A DNA stretch of 64,000 bases from Cognatiluteimonas telluris. GTDB lineage: Bacteria; Pseudomonadota; Gammaproteobacteria; Xanthomonadales; Xanthomonadaceae. Location of the stretch: contig NZ_JAANOY010000006.1 in assembly GCF_011320095.1 (NCBI RefSeq), forward strand, positions 37,366 to 101,365, given 5' to 3'. Positions 18,843 through 28,013 of the stretch are shown here, in pieces. Position 1 is the stretch's first letter, and the number at the start of each line of letters is the position of its first letter. The notes under the pieces are model-generated. The model was not told the DNA's origin, ran no database searches, and saw only the letters and a list, made by a program, of their open reading frames with translations. Both the position numbers and the translations under genes were made by a program.

Positions 18843-18867
18843 GTGGGAGCGGCTTCGGCCGCGCGCT
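18843..18867 (+). repeat. REP-like palindromic element (copy 1)
   Basis: GTGGGAGCGGCTTCGGCC and following bases match 22 of 25 positions of the window's consensus REP (copies at 29374 and 29509). It lies between rdgB and hemW and faces copy 2 in inverted orientation 24 nt away, so the pair could fold into a long stem-loop. Confidence 0.8.
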
Positions 18868-18891
18868 TTCCAGGACGGGGCTGCGTGCAGG

Positions 18892-18916
18892 AGCTCGCGG
18901 CTGACGCTGCGCCTAC
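18892..18916 (-). repeat. REP-like palindromic element (copy 2), overlapping the rdgB stop
   Basis: Inverted relative to copy 1, 22 of 25 matches to the consensus. On the minus strand its terminal GTAG provides the TAG stop codon of rdgB (18913-18915), so the element touches coding sequence. Confidence 0.78.
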
Positions 18917-19506
18917 GAAAAAACTGCCAGGTGCTGCTTCAATGTGGCCAGCGCCCGGCCGCGATGGCTGATGCGGTTCTTGATCGCCGGGTCGAGTTCG
19001 GCCGCGCTGCAGGCATTGACCGGATCGAAGAACACCGGGTCGTAGCCGAAGCCGCGATCGCCGCGTGGCTGCTCCAGGATGCGGCCTTCCCAGGCGCCTT
19101 CGGCAATCAGCGGCTGCGGATCGTAGGCACTGCGCAGTACCACCAGCACGCAGTAAAAGCGCGCGCCGCGCCGTGCTTCGGGCACGCCCTGCAGCTCGGA
19201 CAGCAGCCGCGCGATGTTGCGCGATGCGTCGCCGTGGACGCCGCCATAGCGCGCCGAATACAGGCCTGGCGCGCCATCGAGCGCATCCACGCACAGGCCC
19301 GAGTCGTCGCCGAGCGCCGGCAACCCGGTGGCATGCGCGGCGTGGCGGGCCTTGATCAATGCATTCTCGACGAAGGTCGATGCGGTCTCCTGGGCATCGG
19401 CAACGCCGAAGTCCGATTGCGCGTGCAACTGCAATCCACCGTCGCCCAGCAGGTCGCGCAGTTCCGTGAGCTTGCCGGCATTGCCGCTGGCCAGGACCAG
19501 TTTCAC
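18913..19506 (-). CDS. rdgB: Non-canonical purine NTP pyrophosphatase (RdgB/HAM1)
   Basis: Cytosolic house-cleaning enzyme that hydrolyses dITP, ITP and XTP to monophosphates, preventing misincorporation. The 197-aa product shows the family motifs in order: [15 protein letters not shown] at the N-terminus, [52 protein letters not shown], and [10 protein letters not shown] near the C-terminus. The start is GTG, overlapping the rph stop by 4 nt (GTGA); this order rph-rdgB-hemW is common in proteobacteria. The stop codon falls within a REP element. Confidence 0.96.
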   Translation of the reverse strand: MKLVLASGNAGKLTELRDLLGDGGLQLHAQSDFGVADAQETASTFVENALIKARHAAHATGLPALGDDSGLCVDALDGAPGLYSARYGGVHGDASRNIARLLSELQGVPEARRGARFYCVLVVLRSAYDPQPLIAEGAWEGRILEQPRGDRGFGYDPVFFDPVNACSAAELDPAIKNRISHRGRALATLKQHLAVFS

Positions 19507-20276
19507 GCCAGCGGCAGCGCCAGTGCGTCGCGCTGTGCTTCCAGCAGCCGGGTGATGCCATCGCCGGCCAGCACCAGCAGCGCGTCGAGCTCGTCGCGGC
19601 GGAACGCGTGGCCTTCGGCCGTGCCCTGCAGTTCGATGAAGCCACCGCCATCGTTCATCACGACGTTCATGTCGGTGTCGCAGTCGCTGTCCTCGGCGTA
19701 GTCCAGGTCCAGCACCGGCACGCCGCGGTAGACGCCGACCGAGACCGCCGCGACCGCGCCGAAGATCGGATCGCGGGTGATCTCGCGGCGCGCGCGCAGC
19801 CAGCGCACGGCGTCGACCAGCGCGACGTAGGCGCCGGTGATCGCCGCGGTGCGGGTGCCGCCGTCGGCCTGCAGCACGTCGCAGTCGAGGGTGATGGTGC
19901 GTTCGCCCAACGCGCCGCGATCCACGCAGGCGCGCAGCGCGCGCCCGATCAGGCGCTGGATTTCCAGCGTGCGCCCGCCCTGCTTGCCGCGCGCGGCTTC
20001 GCGGTCGTTGCGGGTGTTGGTCGCGCGCGGGAGCATGCCGTATTCGGCGGTGATCCAGCCTTCGCCCTTGCCGCGCAGGAATCCGGGCACGCGGTTCTCC
20101 ACGCTGGCCGTGCACAGCACGCGGGTGTCGCCGAAGCTCACCAGCACCGAGCCCTCGGCGTGGCGGGTGAAGCCGCGGGTGATGGTGACCGTGCGCAGTG
20201 CGTCCGGTGTGCGGCCGCTCGGGCGCAGCGTCGAGGCCGCGGCGGAGGACGGGGCGGAAGTGCCGGTGGAAGCCAT
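19503..20276 (-). CDS. rph: Ribonuclease PH
   Basis: Phosphorolytic 3'-5' exoribonuclease that trims tRNA 3' ends and structured RNAs. The 257-aa product has the family core: [34 protein letters not shown], the arginine-rich [36 protein letters not shown] and the [19 protein letters not shown] metal/phosphate site. An N-terminal leader of about 20 residues rich in Ala, Ser and Thr precedes the fold. The start used is ATG 20276, but an ATG at 20285 and later codons are possible. It is divergent from yicC across about 65 nt, the arrangement seen in E. coli. Confidence 0.96.
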   Translation of the reverse strand: MASTGTSAPSSAAASTLRPSGRTPDALRTVTITRGFTRHAEGSVLVSFGDTRVLCTASVENRVPGFLRGKGEGWITAEYGMLPRATNTRNDREAARGKQGGRTLEIQRLIGRALRACVDRGALGERTITLDCDVLQADGGTRTAAITGAYVALVDAVRWLRARREITRDPIFGAVAAVSVGVYRGVPVLDLDYAEDSDCDTDMNVVMNDGGGFIELQGTAEGHAFRRDELDALLVLAGDGITRLLEAQRDALALPLA

Positions 20277-20341
20277 GACATGCACCGCGACAGGGCGCGC
20301 GAGTTTACCATCGCGTCTTCGCCGGCCCCGCAGGAAACCCG

Positions 20342-21202
20342 ATGATCCGCAGCATGACCGCCTTCGCGTCGGGCGAGCGAAGCACCCCCTGGGGCACGCT
20401 GGGGTGTGAGCTGCGCGCGGTCAACCATCGCTTCCTGGAACTGGGCGTGCGCCTGCCCGACGAGCTGCGCGTGCTGGAGCCGGCCCTGCGCGAGCGCGTG
20501 GCCTCGCGCGTGGCGCGCGGCAAGCTGGACCTGACGATGCGCCTGCGGCCGCCGGAAGGCGGTGACTCGCTGCACCTGGATCCGCGCGTGCTCGACCAGC
20601 TTTCCACCCTCGCCGGCGAGCTGCAGGCGCGGTTTCCCTCGCTGCAGGTGCAATTCACCGACCTGCTGCAGTTCCCCGGCGTGTTGCAGAGCGGGGCGAC
20701 CGATGCCGAGGCCCTGCAGGCGGCGGCGTTGTCGCTGCTGGACCAGGTGCTGGCGGACTTCGTCGCCGCGCGCGAGCGCGAGGGCGCCAACCTGGCGACG
20801 GTGATCGGTGAACGGGTCGAGGCGATCGCCCGTCGCGCCTGCGACGTGCGCGCGTTGATGCCGGCGATCCGTGCCGGCCAGCGCGCGAAGCTCGAGGCGC
20901 GGCTGGCGGATCTCGCGCAGCCGGCCGATCCGGGCCGCCTGGAGCAGGAGCTGGTGCTGTCGCTGCAGAAGCTCGACGTGGACGAGGAACTCGACCGCCT
21001 GGACAGCCACGTCACCGAGATCCGCCGCGTGCTGGTGCAGCAGGAACCGGTCGGCCGCCGCCTGGATTTCCTGCTGCAGGAATTCAATCGCGAGGCGAAC
21101 ACATTGGGTTCCAAGTCCATCGACACCCGCACCTCGCAGGCGGCGGTCGAGCTCAAGGTGCTGATCGACCAGGTGCGCGAACAGATCCAGAACATCGAAT
21201 AA
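20342..21202 (+). CDS. yicC: YicC family endoribonuclease-like protein
   Basis: A 286-aa protein of the YicC family, reported in E. coli to be an endoribonuclease. Family features are intact: [12 protein letters not shown] at the N-terminus, [35 protein letters not shown], and the strongly conserved C-terminal block [20 protein letters not shown] followed by [15 protein letters not shown]. Charged helices in the middle are expected. The ATG start is at the conserved N-terminus. Divergent from rph and upstream of gmk, matching the usual genome context. Confidence 0.93.
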   Translation: MIRSMTAFASGERSTPWGTLGCELRAVNHRFLELGVRLPDELRVLEPALRERVASRVARGKLDLTMRLRPPEGGDSLHLDPRVLDQLSTLAGELQARFPSLQVQFTDLLQFPGVLQSGATDAEALQAAALSLLDQVLADFVAAREREGANLATVIGERVEAIARRACDVRALMPAIRAGQRAKLEARLADLAQPADPGRLEQELVLSLQKLDVDEELDRLDSHVTEIRRVLVQQEPVGRRLDFLLQEFNREANTLGSKSIDTRTSQAAVELKVLIDQVREQIQNIE

Positions 21203-21287
21203 GCTGCGGCCGCGTCCGGACGCCGGGGTGCGGGGATGCACCGGGGCGATGGCGTTCCGGTGGCTCCTCCCCCGCCCTTCGGGCCCC

Positions 21288-21304
21288 TTCTCCCGCCGGG
21301 AGAA
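21288..21304. repeat. 17-bp perfect palindrome upstream of gmk
   Basis: TTCTCCCG-C-CGGGAGAA, 24 nt before the gmk start, inside a C-rich stretch (CCTCCCCCGCCCTTCGGGCCCC). Short palindromes of this look recur in Xanthomonadaceae intergenic regions. It occurs once in this window. Function unknown; it could be a repeat remnant or fold in the gmk leader. Confidence 0.5.
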
Positions 21305-21327
21305 AGATCAGCAACGGCGATACGACC

Positions 21328-21939
21328 ATGCGCGGAACCCTTTACATCGTCGCGGCACCTTCCGGCGCGGGGAAATCGAGCCTGGTCAATGCCTGCCTGG
21401 CGCGCGACCCGGCGATCGCGTTGTCGATTTCGTTCACCTCGCGCGCGGCGCGACCGGGTGAGCGGCATGCCGAGCACTACCACTTCGTCAGCGTCGACGC
21501 GTTCGAACGCATGGTCGCGGCCGGAGACTTCTTCGAGCATGCGCTGGTGCACGGCGACTGGAAGGGCACGGCGCGGCAGTCGGTCGAGCCGCAACTGGCC
21601 GCCGGCAAGGACGTGCTGCTGGAAATCGACTGGCAGGGCGCGCGCCAGGTGCGCGACAAGGTGCCCGAGGCGGTGAGCGTGTTCATCCTGCCGCCGTCGC
21701 GCGCGGCCCTGGAGCAGCGCATGCGGGCGCGCGGGCAGGACAGCGAACAGGTGATCGCCCAGCGGCTGGCCGCGGCGCGCGAGGAGATGTCGCACTACGA
21801 CGAGTTCGACTACGTCGTCTTCAACGAAGACTTCGATACCGCGGTGGATGAGATGTGCAGCATCTTCGCCGCCAGCCGCCTGCGCCGCGAGGTGCAGGTG
21901 GCGCGCCACGCGGAGCTGATCGCACACCTTCTGGCGTAG
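21328..21939 (+). CDS. gmk: Guanylate kinase
   Basis: Phosphorylates GMP to GDP with ATP; essential cytosolic nucleotide enzyme. The 203-aa product has the P-loop PSGAGKSS (residues 11-18), the GMP-binding SISFTSRAARPGE and HYHFVSVDAFERMV, the LEIDWQGARQV segment and the lid. ATG 21328 sits right before the P-loop as in other Gmk proteins. It lies about 125 nt after yicC and is followed by rpoZ and spoT in the same direction. In E. coli gmk-rpoZ-spoT is one operon, but here rpoZ has its own promoter-like sequence and terminator. Confidence 0.97.
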   Translation: MRGTLYIVAAPSGAGKSSLVNACLARDPAIALSISFTSRAARPGERHAEHYHFVSVDAFERMVAAGDFFEHALVHGDWKGTARQSVEPQLAAGKDVLLEIDWQGARQVRDKVPEAVSVFILPPSRAALEQRMRARGQDSEQVIAQRLAAAREEMSHYDEFDYVVFNEDFDTAVDEMCSIFAASRLRREVQVARHAELIAHLLA

Positions 21940-22117
21940 GGCGGGTGCGACGTTCCGCCCGGGGGACCGCCCGGGCGCTCGTCTTGAACGCGTCGCGTGT
22001 TGGACCCGGGGGATGCGCCAATCCGGCCGGCGGCGTCGGAGCGCGTCGCAATCCGGCCCGGCGTGACCGCTGTGGCGGCCCCGGTGAGTCATAACTGACT
22101 GATTTAAAAGGCGCCTG

Positions 22118-22147
22118 TTGCGCCAAGGGACGCTGCGCCGCTACAAT
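22118..22147 (+). promoter_or_regulatory. Predicted rpoZ promoter
   Basis: TTGCGC (-35, 22118-22123), 18-nt spacer, TACAAT (-10, 22142-22147), about 50 nt before the rpoZ start. The same hexamer layout (TTGCGC-N18-TAAAAT) occurs before rpmE2. It suggests rpoZ is transcribed independently of gmk. Confidence 0.6.
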
Positions 22148-22196
22148 CCACGCCCCCTCGAACCAGAGCGACGGCCGCCAGGCCGCCGGGAGCCCC

Positions 22197-22496
22197 ATGG
22201 CCCGCATTACCGTTGAAGATTGCCTGGAAGTGGTCGATAACCGCTTCGAACTCGTGATGATGGCCGCCAAGCGCGCCCGCCAGCTGGCCAATGGCGTCGA
22301 GCCGCAGCTGGACAACAGCGAGTCCAACGACAAGCCGACCGTGCTTGCCCTGCGCGAGATCGCCGCGCGCCGCATTGACCAGCCGTACATCGACGCCGTC
22401 GACAAGGCCGAGCGCGAGCGCAAGGAGCGCGAGGCGCTGGAGTGGGCCGCGGCCGAAGTGGTCGCCGACGACGACCTGTCCAAGGGCGACGACTGA
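22197..22496 (+). CDS. rpoZ: DNA-directed RNA polymerase subunit omega
   Basis: Small subunit that supports folding and assembly of beta-prime and forms part of a ppGpp site on RNA polymerase in proteobacteria. The 99-aa product begins [20 protein letters not shown] and carries KRARQLANG and [11 protein letters not shown], all typical. The C-terminus is acidic ([10 protein letters not shown]). It is next to spoT, whose product sets ppGpp levels, a conserved neighbourhood. A promoter precedes it and a terminator follows, indicating a separate transcript. Confidence 0.97.
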   Translation: MARITVEDCLEVVDNRFELVMMAAKRARQLANGVEPQLDNSESNDKPTVLALREIAARRIDQPYIDAVDKAERERKEREALEWAAAEVVADDDLSKGDD

Positions 22497-22550
22497 GCCC
22501 CTGCGTCGTGCATTGCGGGATCCGGCCAGCCGCCGGCATCCCTGGTCAGG

Positions 22551-22578
22551 ACGGCTCCGCCTTGGCGGGGCCGTTTTC
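22551..22578 (+). terminator. Rho-independent terminator after rpoZ
   Basis: ACGGCTCCGC, loop CTTG, GCGGGGCCGT (one G-U pair), followed by TTTCGTT. It is 54 nt after the rpoZ stop and well before the spoT start, so spoT probably has its own promoter in the remaining 100 nt or relies on readthrough. Confidence 0.85.
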
Positions 22579-22686
22579 GTTCCGGGCATCGGCGATCCCC
22601 GGCGGCCGCCACGGCGCTGCCCGGCGCGCGTCGCCCATCACGACGGGCCGCTTTCCGATTCCCGCGTCCCGGCTTAGTCTCGCGCC

Positions 22687-24861
22687 ATGAGCGCCGGAGA
22701 ACCCGCCTACGCCACGCCCGCGCCCGCACCCGTCGACGCGGCGGTGCCGGACTACGTGCGCGAGCTGCAGCAGGCGGCCGATTACCTGCCCGAGGACCAG
22801 CAGCGCCAGTTGCTGCGGGCCTGGTCAGTGGGTGCGGCGGCGCACGCGGGCCAGACCCGGCGCTCGGGCGAGCCCTACATCACCCATCCGATCGCCGTGG
22901 CCGCGGTGCTGGCCGAGCAGCGGGTCGACGTCGAAACCCTGATCGCCGCGATCCTGCACGACACCCTCGAGGACACGCCGCTGGCGCGCGAGACCATCGC
23001 CGGCGAATTCGGCGAGACGGTCGCCGAGCTCGTCGATGGCGTCACCAAGCTGGACAAACTGCAGTTCCAGGACCGCCAGGAAGCCGCCGCCGAAAGCTTC
23101 CGCAAGATGCTGCTGGCGATGGCGCGCGACCTGCGCGTGATCCTGATCAAGCTCGCCGACCGCCTGCACAACATGCGCACGCTCGCCGCGCACACGGCCG
23201 AGGCGCGCGGCCGCATCGCCCGCGAGACGCTGGAGATCTACGCGCCCATCGCCCAGCGCCTGGGCATGAACCTGATCAAGTCCGAGCTGCAGGATTTGGG
23301 ATTCCGCTCGCTGCATCCGTGGCGGCACGCGGTGCTGGAAAAACGCATCCGCACCCAGCCCTTGCTGCGACGCGAGGCGCTGGCCCGGATCGAAGCGCAG
23401 GTCGCGCAGCGGCTGACCAAGGAAGGCCTGCAATACCGGCTGATCAGCCGGGTGAAATCACCCTGGAGCATCTATTCGAAGATGCGCGCCGAAGGCAAGT
23501 CCTTCGACCAGGTGATGGACGTGTTCGGTTTCCGCATCGTGGTGCGCTCGGTGCCCGAGTGCTACCACGCGCTGGGCATCGTGCATTCTGTGTTCAAGCC
23601 GCTGGACGGGCGCTTCCGCGACTTCATCGCGATCCCGAAGGCCAACGGCTACCAGTCGTTGCACACGGTGCTGTTCGGGCCGTACGGATCGCCGATCGAA
23701 GTGCAGCTGCGCACCGAGGAGATGGACCTGATCGCCGAGCGCGGCATCGCCGCGCACTGGGCCTACAAGCACGGTGGCGCGGGCAACAGCGCGCAGAGCC
23801 GCGCCCATACATGGATCGCCGACCTGCTGGAGAGCCAGCGCGCCACCGGCTCGTCGCTGGAGTTCCTGGAAAACGTCAAGGTCGATCTGTTCCCCGACGA
23901 GGTCTATCTCTTCACGCCCAAGGGCGACATCCTTTCCCTGCCGCGCAACGCCACTGCGCTGGACTTCGCCTACGCCGTGCACACGGACGTCGGCAACCAC
24001 GCGGTGGCCGCGCGCGTGGACAAGAAGCTGGTGCCCCTGCGCAGCAAGCTCGCCAGCGGCCAGAAAGTCGAGATCATCAGCACGAAATCGGCTGCACCCA
24101 AGCCACAGTGGCTCGAATTCGTCATCACCGGCAAGGCGCGCACCGCGATCCGCCACCAGCTCAAGAGCCTGGAACACGAGGACGCGGTGCAGCTGGGTCA
24201 TCGGATGCTGGACCGCGCGCTGGAGCAGCTTGAAACCTCGCTCGACCGGCTGCCGCCCAAGCGCCTGGACGCCTACCTCGCCGAGAACCGCTTCCCGCGC
24301 CTGGAAGCGCTGCTGGCCGAGATCGCGCTCGGCAACCGGATGCCGGCGCAGGTCGCGCAGTCGCTGGCGCGCGAGAAGAACGCCGTGCAACCGTTGCGCG
24401 TGGCGAAGGACCGCGTCCCCGGCGACCGTATCCTCATCACCGGCCACGAGCGCGGCGTCGTCACCTTCGCCAACTGCTGCCTGCCGATTCCGGGCGACGA
24501 CATCATGGGCTACCACACCGCCGGGCGCGGCGTGGTGGTGCATCGCATGGACTGTCCCAATGTTGCCGATTACCGCAAGTCGCTCGAACGCTGGGTGGCG
24601 ATCGGCTGGGACCGCGACATCAGCGGCGACTTCCACAGCGCCTTGCTGATCCAGGTCGACAACCGCCCGGGCGTGCTGGCGCAGGTCGCCGCGGCGATCG
24701 CGCAGGCCGAGTCCAACATCGATGGCGTCGAATACGTCGAGCGCGGCAGCAATGTCGCCTCGATCCGGTTCGCGATCGAAGTGCGCGACCGCAAGCACAT
24801 CGCCGACGTAATCCGCCGCGTGCGGCGGCTGAACGTCGTGCATGGGGTGCAGCGGAGCTAG
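22687..24861 (+). CDS. spoT: Bifunctional (p)ppGpp synthetase/hydrolase SpoT
   Basis: Central enzyme of the stringent response, synthesising and hydrolysing (p)ppGpp. The 724-aa product has an intact HD hydrolase site (H53, H67, and H91-D92 in ILHDTLEDT) and an intact-looking synthetase core (FGFRIVVRSV, DFIAIPKANGYQSLHTVLFG, EVQLRTEEMD). The TGS domain follows (VYLFTPKGDILSLPRNATALDFAYAVHTDVG), and an ACT domain lies at the C-terminus (DNRPGVLAQVAAAIAQAESNI). Since the HD residues are present it is SpoT/Rel-type rather than a RelA with a dead hydrolase. ridA and recG follow, the order known from Xanthomonas relatives. Confidence 0.97.
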   Translation: MSAGEPAYATPAPAPVDAAVPDYVRELQQAADYLPEDQQRQLLRAWSVGAAAHAGQTRRSGEPYITHPIAVAAVLAEQRVDVETLIAAILHDTLEDTPLARETIAGEFGETVAELVDGVTKLDKLQFQDRQEAAAESFRKMLLAMARDLRVILIKLADRLHNMRTLAAHTAEARGRIARETLEIYAPIAQRLGMNLIKSELQDLGFRSLHPWRHAVLEKRIRTQPLLRREALARIEAQVAQRLTKEGLQYRLISRVKSPWSIYSKMRAEGKSFDQVMDVFGFRIVVRSVPECYHALGIVHSVFKPLDGRFRDFIAIPKANGYQSLHTVLFGPYGSPIEVQLRTEEMDLIAERGIAAHWAYKHGGAGNSAQSRAHTWIADLLESQRATGSSLEFLENVKVDLFPDEVYLFTPKGDILSLPRNATALDFAYAVHTDVGNHAVAARVDKKLVPLRSKLASGQKVEIISTKSAAPKPQWLEFVITGKARTAIRHQLKSLEHEDAVQLGHRMLDRALEQLETSLDRLPPKRLDAYLAENRFPRLEALLAEIALGNRMPAQVAQSLAREKNAVQPLRVAKDRVPGDRILITGHERGVVTFANCCLPIPGDDIMGYHTAGRGVVVHRMDCPNVADYRKSLERWVAIGWDRDISGDFHSALLIQVDNRPGVLAQVAAAIAQAESNIDGVEYVERGSNVASIRFAIEVRDRKHIADVIRRVRRLNVVHGVQRS

Positions 24862-25006
24862 GCGCTGGACTCCGGCATCCCCGGTTTTCGCGCCGGGCCT
24901 GCACGCCGCCGCGGCAATTTCGCTGCATGGCCGCGGACCACGCGACACGCGCGGCCGCGTGCCGTTGCCTTTAGGATTCCATCTCCCGACTTCCGATGAT
25001 GCCCGC

Positions 25007-25387
25007 ATGCGCCAGCCGATCCATTCCGACAATGCTCCCGCCGCCATCGGCCCCTATTCGCAGGCCATCCGCGCCGGCAACACCGTGTACCTGTCGGGGC
25101 AGACCCCGATGGATCCCAAGACCGGCCAGCTGGTCGAAGGCGACATCGCCGTGCAGGCGCGACGCGCACTCGACAACCTGAAGTCAGTGTGCGAGGCGGC
25201 GGGCGGCTCCTTCGACCAGGTCGTGCGCATCGGCCTGTACCTGACCGACCTGGGCGATTTCGCGACCGTCAACGCGGTGATGGCCGACTACTTTTCCGCG
25301 CCTTATCCGGCGCGCTCGACGATCGAAGTCGCCGGCCTGCCCAAGGGCGCCGACTTCGAGGTCGACGCCATCATGGTGCTCGCCTGA
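25007..25387 (+). CDS. ridA: RidA family enamine/imine deaminase
   Basis: Trimeric cytosolic enzyme that hydrolyses reactive 2-aminoacrylate and related imines released by PLP enzymes. The 126-aa product shows SDNAPAAIGPYSQAIRAGNT, YLSGQTPMDPKTGQL, the DNLKSVCEAAG helix and the active-site region YPARSTIEVAGLPKGADFEV, with the catalytic arginine in ARST. The ATG at 25007 fits family length; the longer open frame upstream runs into spoT. It sits between spoT and recG, only 3 nt from recG, so it is probably cotranscribed with it. Confidence 0.95.
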   Translation: MRQPIHSDNAPAAIGPYSQAIRAGNTVYLSGQTPMDPKTGQLVEGDIAVQARRALDNLKSVCEAAGGSFDQVVRIGLYLTDLGDFATVNAVMADYFSAPYPARSTIEVAGLPKGADFEVDAIMVLA

Positions 25388-25390
25388 CCG

Positions 25391-27499
25391 ATGCCGCGCG
25401 TGGCGCGGCCCGCACCTGCCTTCGCGGCGGTGGGTGACACACCGCTCGCCGCGCTGGCGGGCGTCGGCCCGCGGGTGGCGGAGAAACTCGCCGCCCGCGG
25501 CCTGCTGACGCTGCAGGACCTGTGGCTGCAACTGCCACGGCAGTACGAGGATCGCACCCGCATCAGCCCGATCCGCAGCCTGCAGCCGGGCGCTGCGGCC
25601 CAGGTCGAAGGCGTGGTCGAGGCGGTCGAACGCGGCTTCCGTTACCGGCCGGTGCTGCGCGTGGCGATCAGCGACGAGTCGCGCGCGACGCTGGTGCTGC
25701 GCTTCTTCCACTTCCGCGCCACCCAGGTCGCGCAATTCGCGCCCGGCGTGCGCGTGCGTTGCTACGGCACCCTGCGCGCGGGACAGCATGGGCTGGAGAT
25801 CGTGCATCCCAGCTATCGCGTTCTCGATGCCGACGAACACGCGCTGGGCGAGCAGCTCGATCCGGTGTATCCCGCGATCGAAGGGCTGGGGCCGGTCAGC
25901 CTGCGGCGCCTGATCGCGCAGGCGCTGGACCGGCTTCCCGAGGCGGAGGCGCTGGAACTGCTGCCCGCGCCGATGCGTACATCCCTCGCGTTGCCCTCCC
26001 TGCGCGAGGCGCTGCTGACCGTGCATCGCCCGCCGCGCGATGCCGATGTCGGCGCGCTGCTCGCCGGCACCCATCCGGCGCAGCAGCGGCTGGCGCTGGA
26101 GGAGCTGCTTGCCCACCACCTGAGCCTGCGCCGGCAACGGATCGCGCTGCAACGCGATCGCGCGGCCATGCTCGCTGGTCCCGGCGTGCTCGCCCAGCGC
26201 CTGCGCGAGGCCTTGCCATTCGCGCTCACCGGCGCGCAGCAGCGGGTGTTCGCGCAGGTGCGCGCCGACCTGGCCAAGCCGATGCCGATGCTGCGGCTGG
26301 TGCAGGGCGACGTCGGCAGCGGCAAGACCGTGGTCGCCGCACTGGCCGCGATGCTGGCGGTGGAGTGCGGCCGCCAGGCGGCGTTGATGGCGCCGACCGA
26401 ACTGCTGGCCGAGCAGCACCTGGGCAACATGCGCGCCTGGCTCGAGCCGCTCGGGGTGCAGGTGGCGTGGCTGGCGGGCAAGGTGACCGGCAAGGCCCGC
26501 GCCAGTGCGCTCGATGCCGTCGCCAGCGGCGCGGCCCAGGTCGTCGTCGGCACCCACGCATTGATGCAGGAAGGCGTGCGCTTCCACGACCTCGCGCTGG
26601 CGATCGTCGACGAGCAGCACCGCTTCGGCGTGCACCAGCGCCTCGCGCTGCGCGACAAGGGCGCGCGCAAGGACAGCGTTCCGCACCAGCTGGTGATGAC
26701 CGCGACCCCAATCCCGCGCACGCTGGCGATGACGGCCTACGCCGATCTCGATGTCTCGTCGATCGATGAACTGCCGCCCGGGCGCACGCCGGTGCAGACC
26801 GTCGCGCTCAGTGCAGAACGCCGTCCGGAACTGGTCGAGCGCATCCGCCGCGCCTGTGCCGAAGGCCGCCAGGCGTACTGGGTGTGCACGTTGATCGACG
26901 ATTCGGACGAAGTCGTCGCGCAGGCGGCGCAGTCGACCTTCGAAGCGCTGTCCGCGGCGCTGCCGGAACTGCGCATCGGCCTCGTGCACGGGCGCATGAA
27001 GCCGGCACCGAAGCAGGCGACCATGCGCGCCTTCAAGGACGGCGCGCTCGACCTGCTGGTCGCCACCACGGTGATCGAGGTCGGCGTCGACGTGCCCAAC
27101 GCGTCGCTGATGATCATCGAGAATGCCGAGCGCCTGGGCCTGGCGCAATTGCACCAGTTGCGCGGGCGGGTCGGGCGCGGGCAGGCGGCGTCGAGCTGCG
27201 TGCTGCTGTACCAGCCGCCACTGTCGGGATTGGCCCGCGAGCGGCTGGAAACGATGCGACAGACCCACGACGGCTTCGTCATCGCGGAAAAGGACCTCGA
27301 GCTGCGCGGCCCCGGTGAGCTGCTGGGCACCCGACAGACCGGGTTGGCTGCGTTCCGGGTCGCCGACCTCGCCCGCGACGCGGCGCTGCTGCCACAGGTG
27401 CGGGCGCTGGCCGACCAGCTGCTCGCGCAATCCCCGGATCTTGCCGACCGCATCGTCGCCCGCTGGGTGGGCGGGGCGGCCCAGTACGCCGGGGCCTGA
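25391..27499 (+). CDS. recG: ATP-dependent DNA helicase RecG
   Basis: Branched-DNA translocase that remodels stalled forks and R-loops. The 702-aa product has an N-terminal wedge/OB domain ([37 protein letters not shown]). The helicase motifs follow: Q-like [12 protein letters not shown], Walker [23 protein letters not shown], the [11 protein letters not shown] box, [25 protein letters not shown] and the QLRGRVGRG motif VI. The TRG-like segment [19 protein letters not shown] is near the C-terminus. Length and motif order are standard. Confidence 0.97.
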   Translation: MPRVARPAPAFAAVGDTPLAALAGVGPRVAEKLAARGLLTLQDLWLQLPRQYEDRTRISPIRSLQPGAAAQVEGVVEAVERGFRYRPVLRVAISDESRATLVLRFFHFRATQVAQFAPGVRVRCYGTLRAGQHGLEIVHPSYRVLDADEHALGEQLDPVYPAIEGLGPVSLRRLIAQALDRLPEAEALELLPAPMRTSLALPSLREALLTVHRPPRDADVGALLAGTHPAQQRLALEELLAHHLSLRRQRIALQRDRAAMLAGPGVLAQRLREALPFALTGAQQRVFAQVRADLAKPMPMLRLVQGDVGSGKTVVAALAAMLAVECGRQAALMAPTELLAEQHLGNMRAWLEPLGVQVAWLAGKVTGKARASALDAVASGAAQVVVGTHALMQEGVRFHDLALAIVDEQHRFGVHQRLALRDKGARKDSVPHQLVMTATPIPRTLAMTAYADLDVSSIDELPPGRTPVQTVALSAERRPELVERIRRACAEGRQAYWVCTLIDDSDEVVAQAAQSTFEALSAALPELRIGLVHGRMKPAPKQATMRAFKDGALDLLVATTVIEVGVDVPNASLMIIENAERLGLAQLHQLRGRVGRGQAASSCVLLYQPPLSGLARERLETMRQTHDGFVIAEKDLELRGPGELLGTRQTGLAAFRVADLARDAALLPQVRALADQLLAQSPDLADRIVARWVGGAAQYAGA

Positions 27500-27517
27500 G
27501 CCCGATCCGGCGCCGGC

Positions 27518-27547
27518 TTGCGCCTCGCTCGGCGGCCGGGCTAAAAT
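27518..27547 (+). promoter_or_regulatory. Predicted rpmE2 promoter
   Basis: TTGCGC (-35, 27518-27523), 18-nt spacer, TAAAAT (-10, 27542-27547), giving a roughly 30-nt leader before the ATG at 27580. It shares its layout with the rpoZ promoter. I see no obvious Zur-type palindrome over it. Confidence 0.58.
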
Positions 27548-27579
27548 GCCGCTCTTTCCCTGCAGAAACTGGCGCCGCG

Positions 27580-27822
27580 ATGAAGGCCGACATCCATCCC
27601 GATTACCGCGAAGTCGTGTTCCAGGACATGACCTCGGATTTCAAGTTCCTCACCCGCTCGACGCTCTCCAGCAAGGAGACGATCAAGTGGAAGGACGGCA
27701 ACGAATACCCGCTGCTGAAGGTCGACATCTCGTCGGCGTCGCACCCGTTCTACACGGGACAGAACAAGATCATGGACACCAGCGGCCGGGTCGACAAGTT
27801 CCGCAAGCGCTACGCGAAGTAA
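27580..27822 (+). CDS. rpmE2: Type B 50S ribosomal protein L31
   Basis: An 80-aa L31 of the zinc-independent (C-minus, type B) form: [23 protein letters not shown] at the N-terminus, with the aligned segments [16 protein letters not shown] and [24 protein letters not shown]. The protein contains no cysteine, so it cannot hold the zinc bound by type A L31. Type B copies are often expressed when zinc is scarce; in xanthomonads this form is commonly the main copy. It stands alone between recG and gltA with its own promoter and terminator. Confidence 0.96.
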   Translation: MKADIHPDYREVVFQDMTSDFKFLTRSTLSSKETIKWKDGNEYPLLKVDISSASHPFYTGQNKIMDTSGRVDKFRKRYAK

Positions 27823-27842
27823 GCGCGACGGTGTCTCCGCGA

Positions 27843-27866
27843 CGGCTGCCCCAGGGCAGCCGTTTG
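27843..27866 (+). terminator. Terminator after rpmE2
   Basis: CGGCTGCC, short loop, GGCAGCCG (8-bp perfect stem), followed by TTTGCGTTT, 20 nt past the rpmE2 stop. A plausible intrinsic terminator with an interrupted U-tract. Confidence 0.78.
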
Positions 27867-27920
27867 CGTTTGCGCGGCCCGCTGGCATGACCTCCGGCGA
27901 CTGCGGCGCGAGTAGTCGCT

Positions 27921-27930
27921 ATGCGATAAT
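27921..27930 (+). promoter_or_regulatory. Predicted gltA promoter (extended -10)
   Basis: ATGCGATAAT reads as an extended -10 (TG, one base, GATAAT at 27925-27930) about 83 nt upstream of the gltA start. No good -35 is visible at the usual distance, which is common for extended -10 promoters. Confidence 0.5.
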
Positions 27931-28013
27931 GGCCGCTTGCCGCGCTGCGTTCGCGTGCTGCCCCCTCCGTGCCCGTCGTCACCCGTGGGCGCGCATGACT
28001 TGAGGAATGCCCC

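Noticed and set aside
21203-21327. Possible riboswitch or leader before gmk
   Set aside because: Only a short palindrome and C-rich stretch are visible; no known riboswitch core could be recognised.
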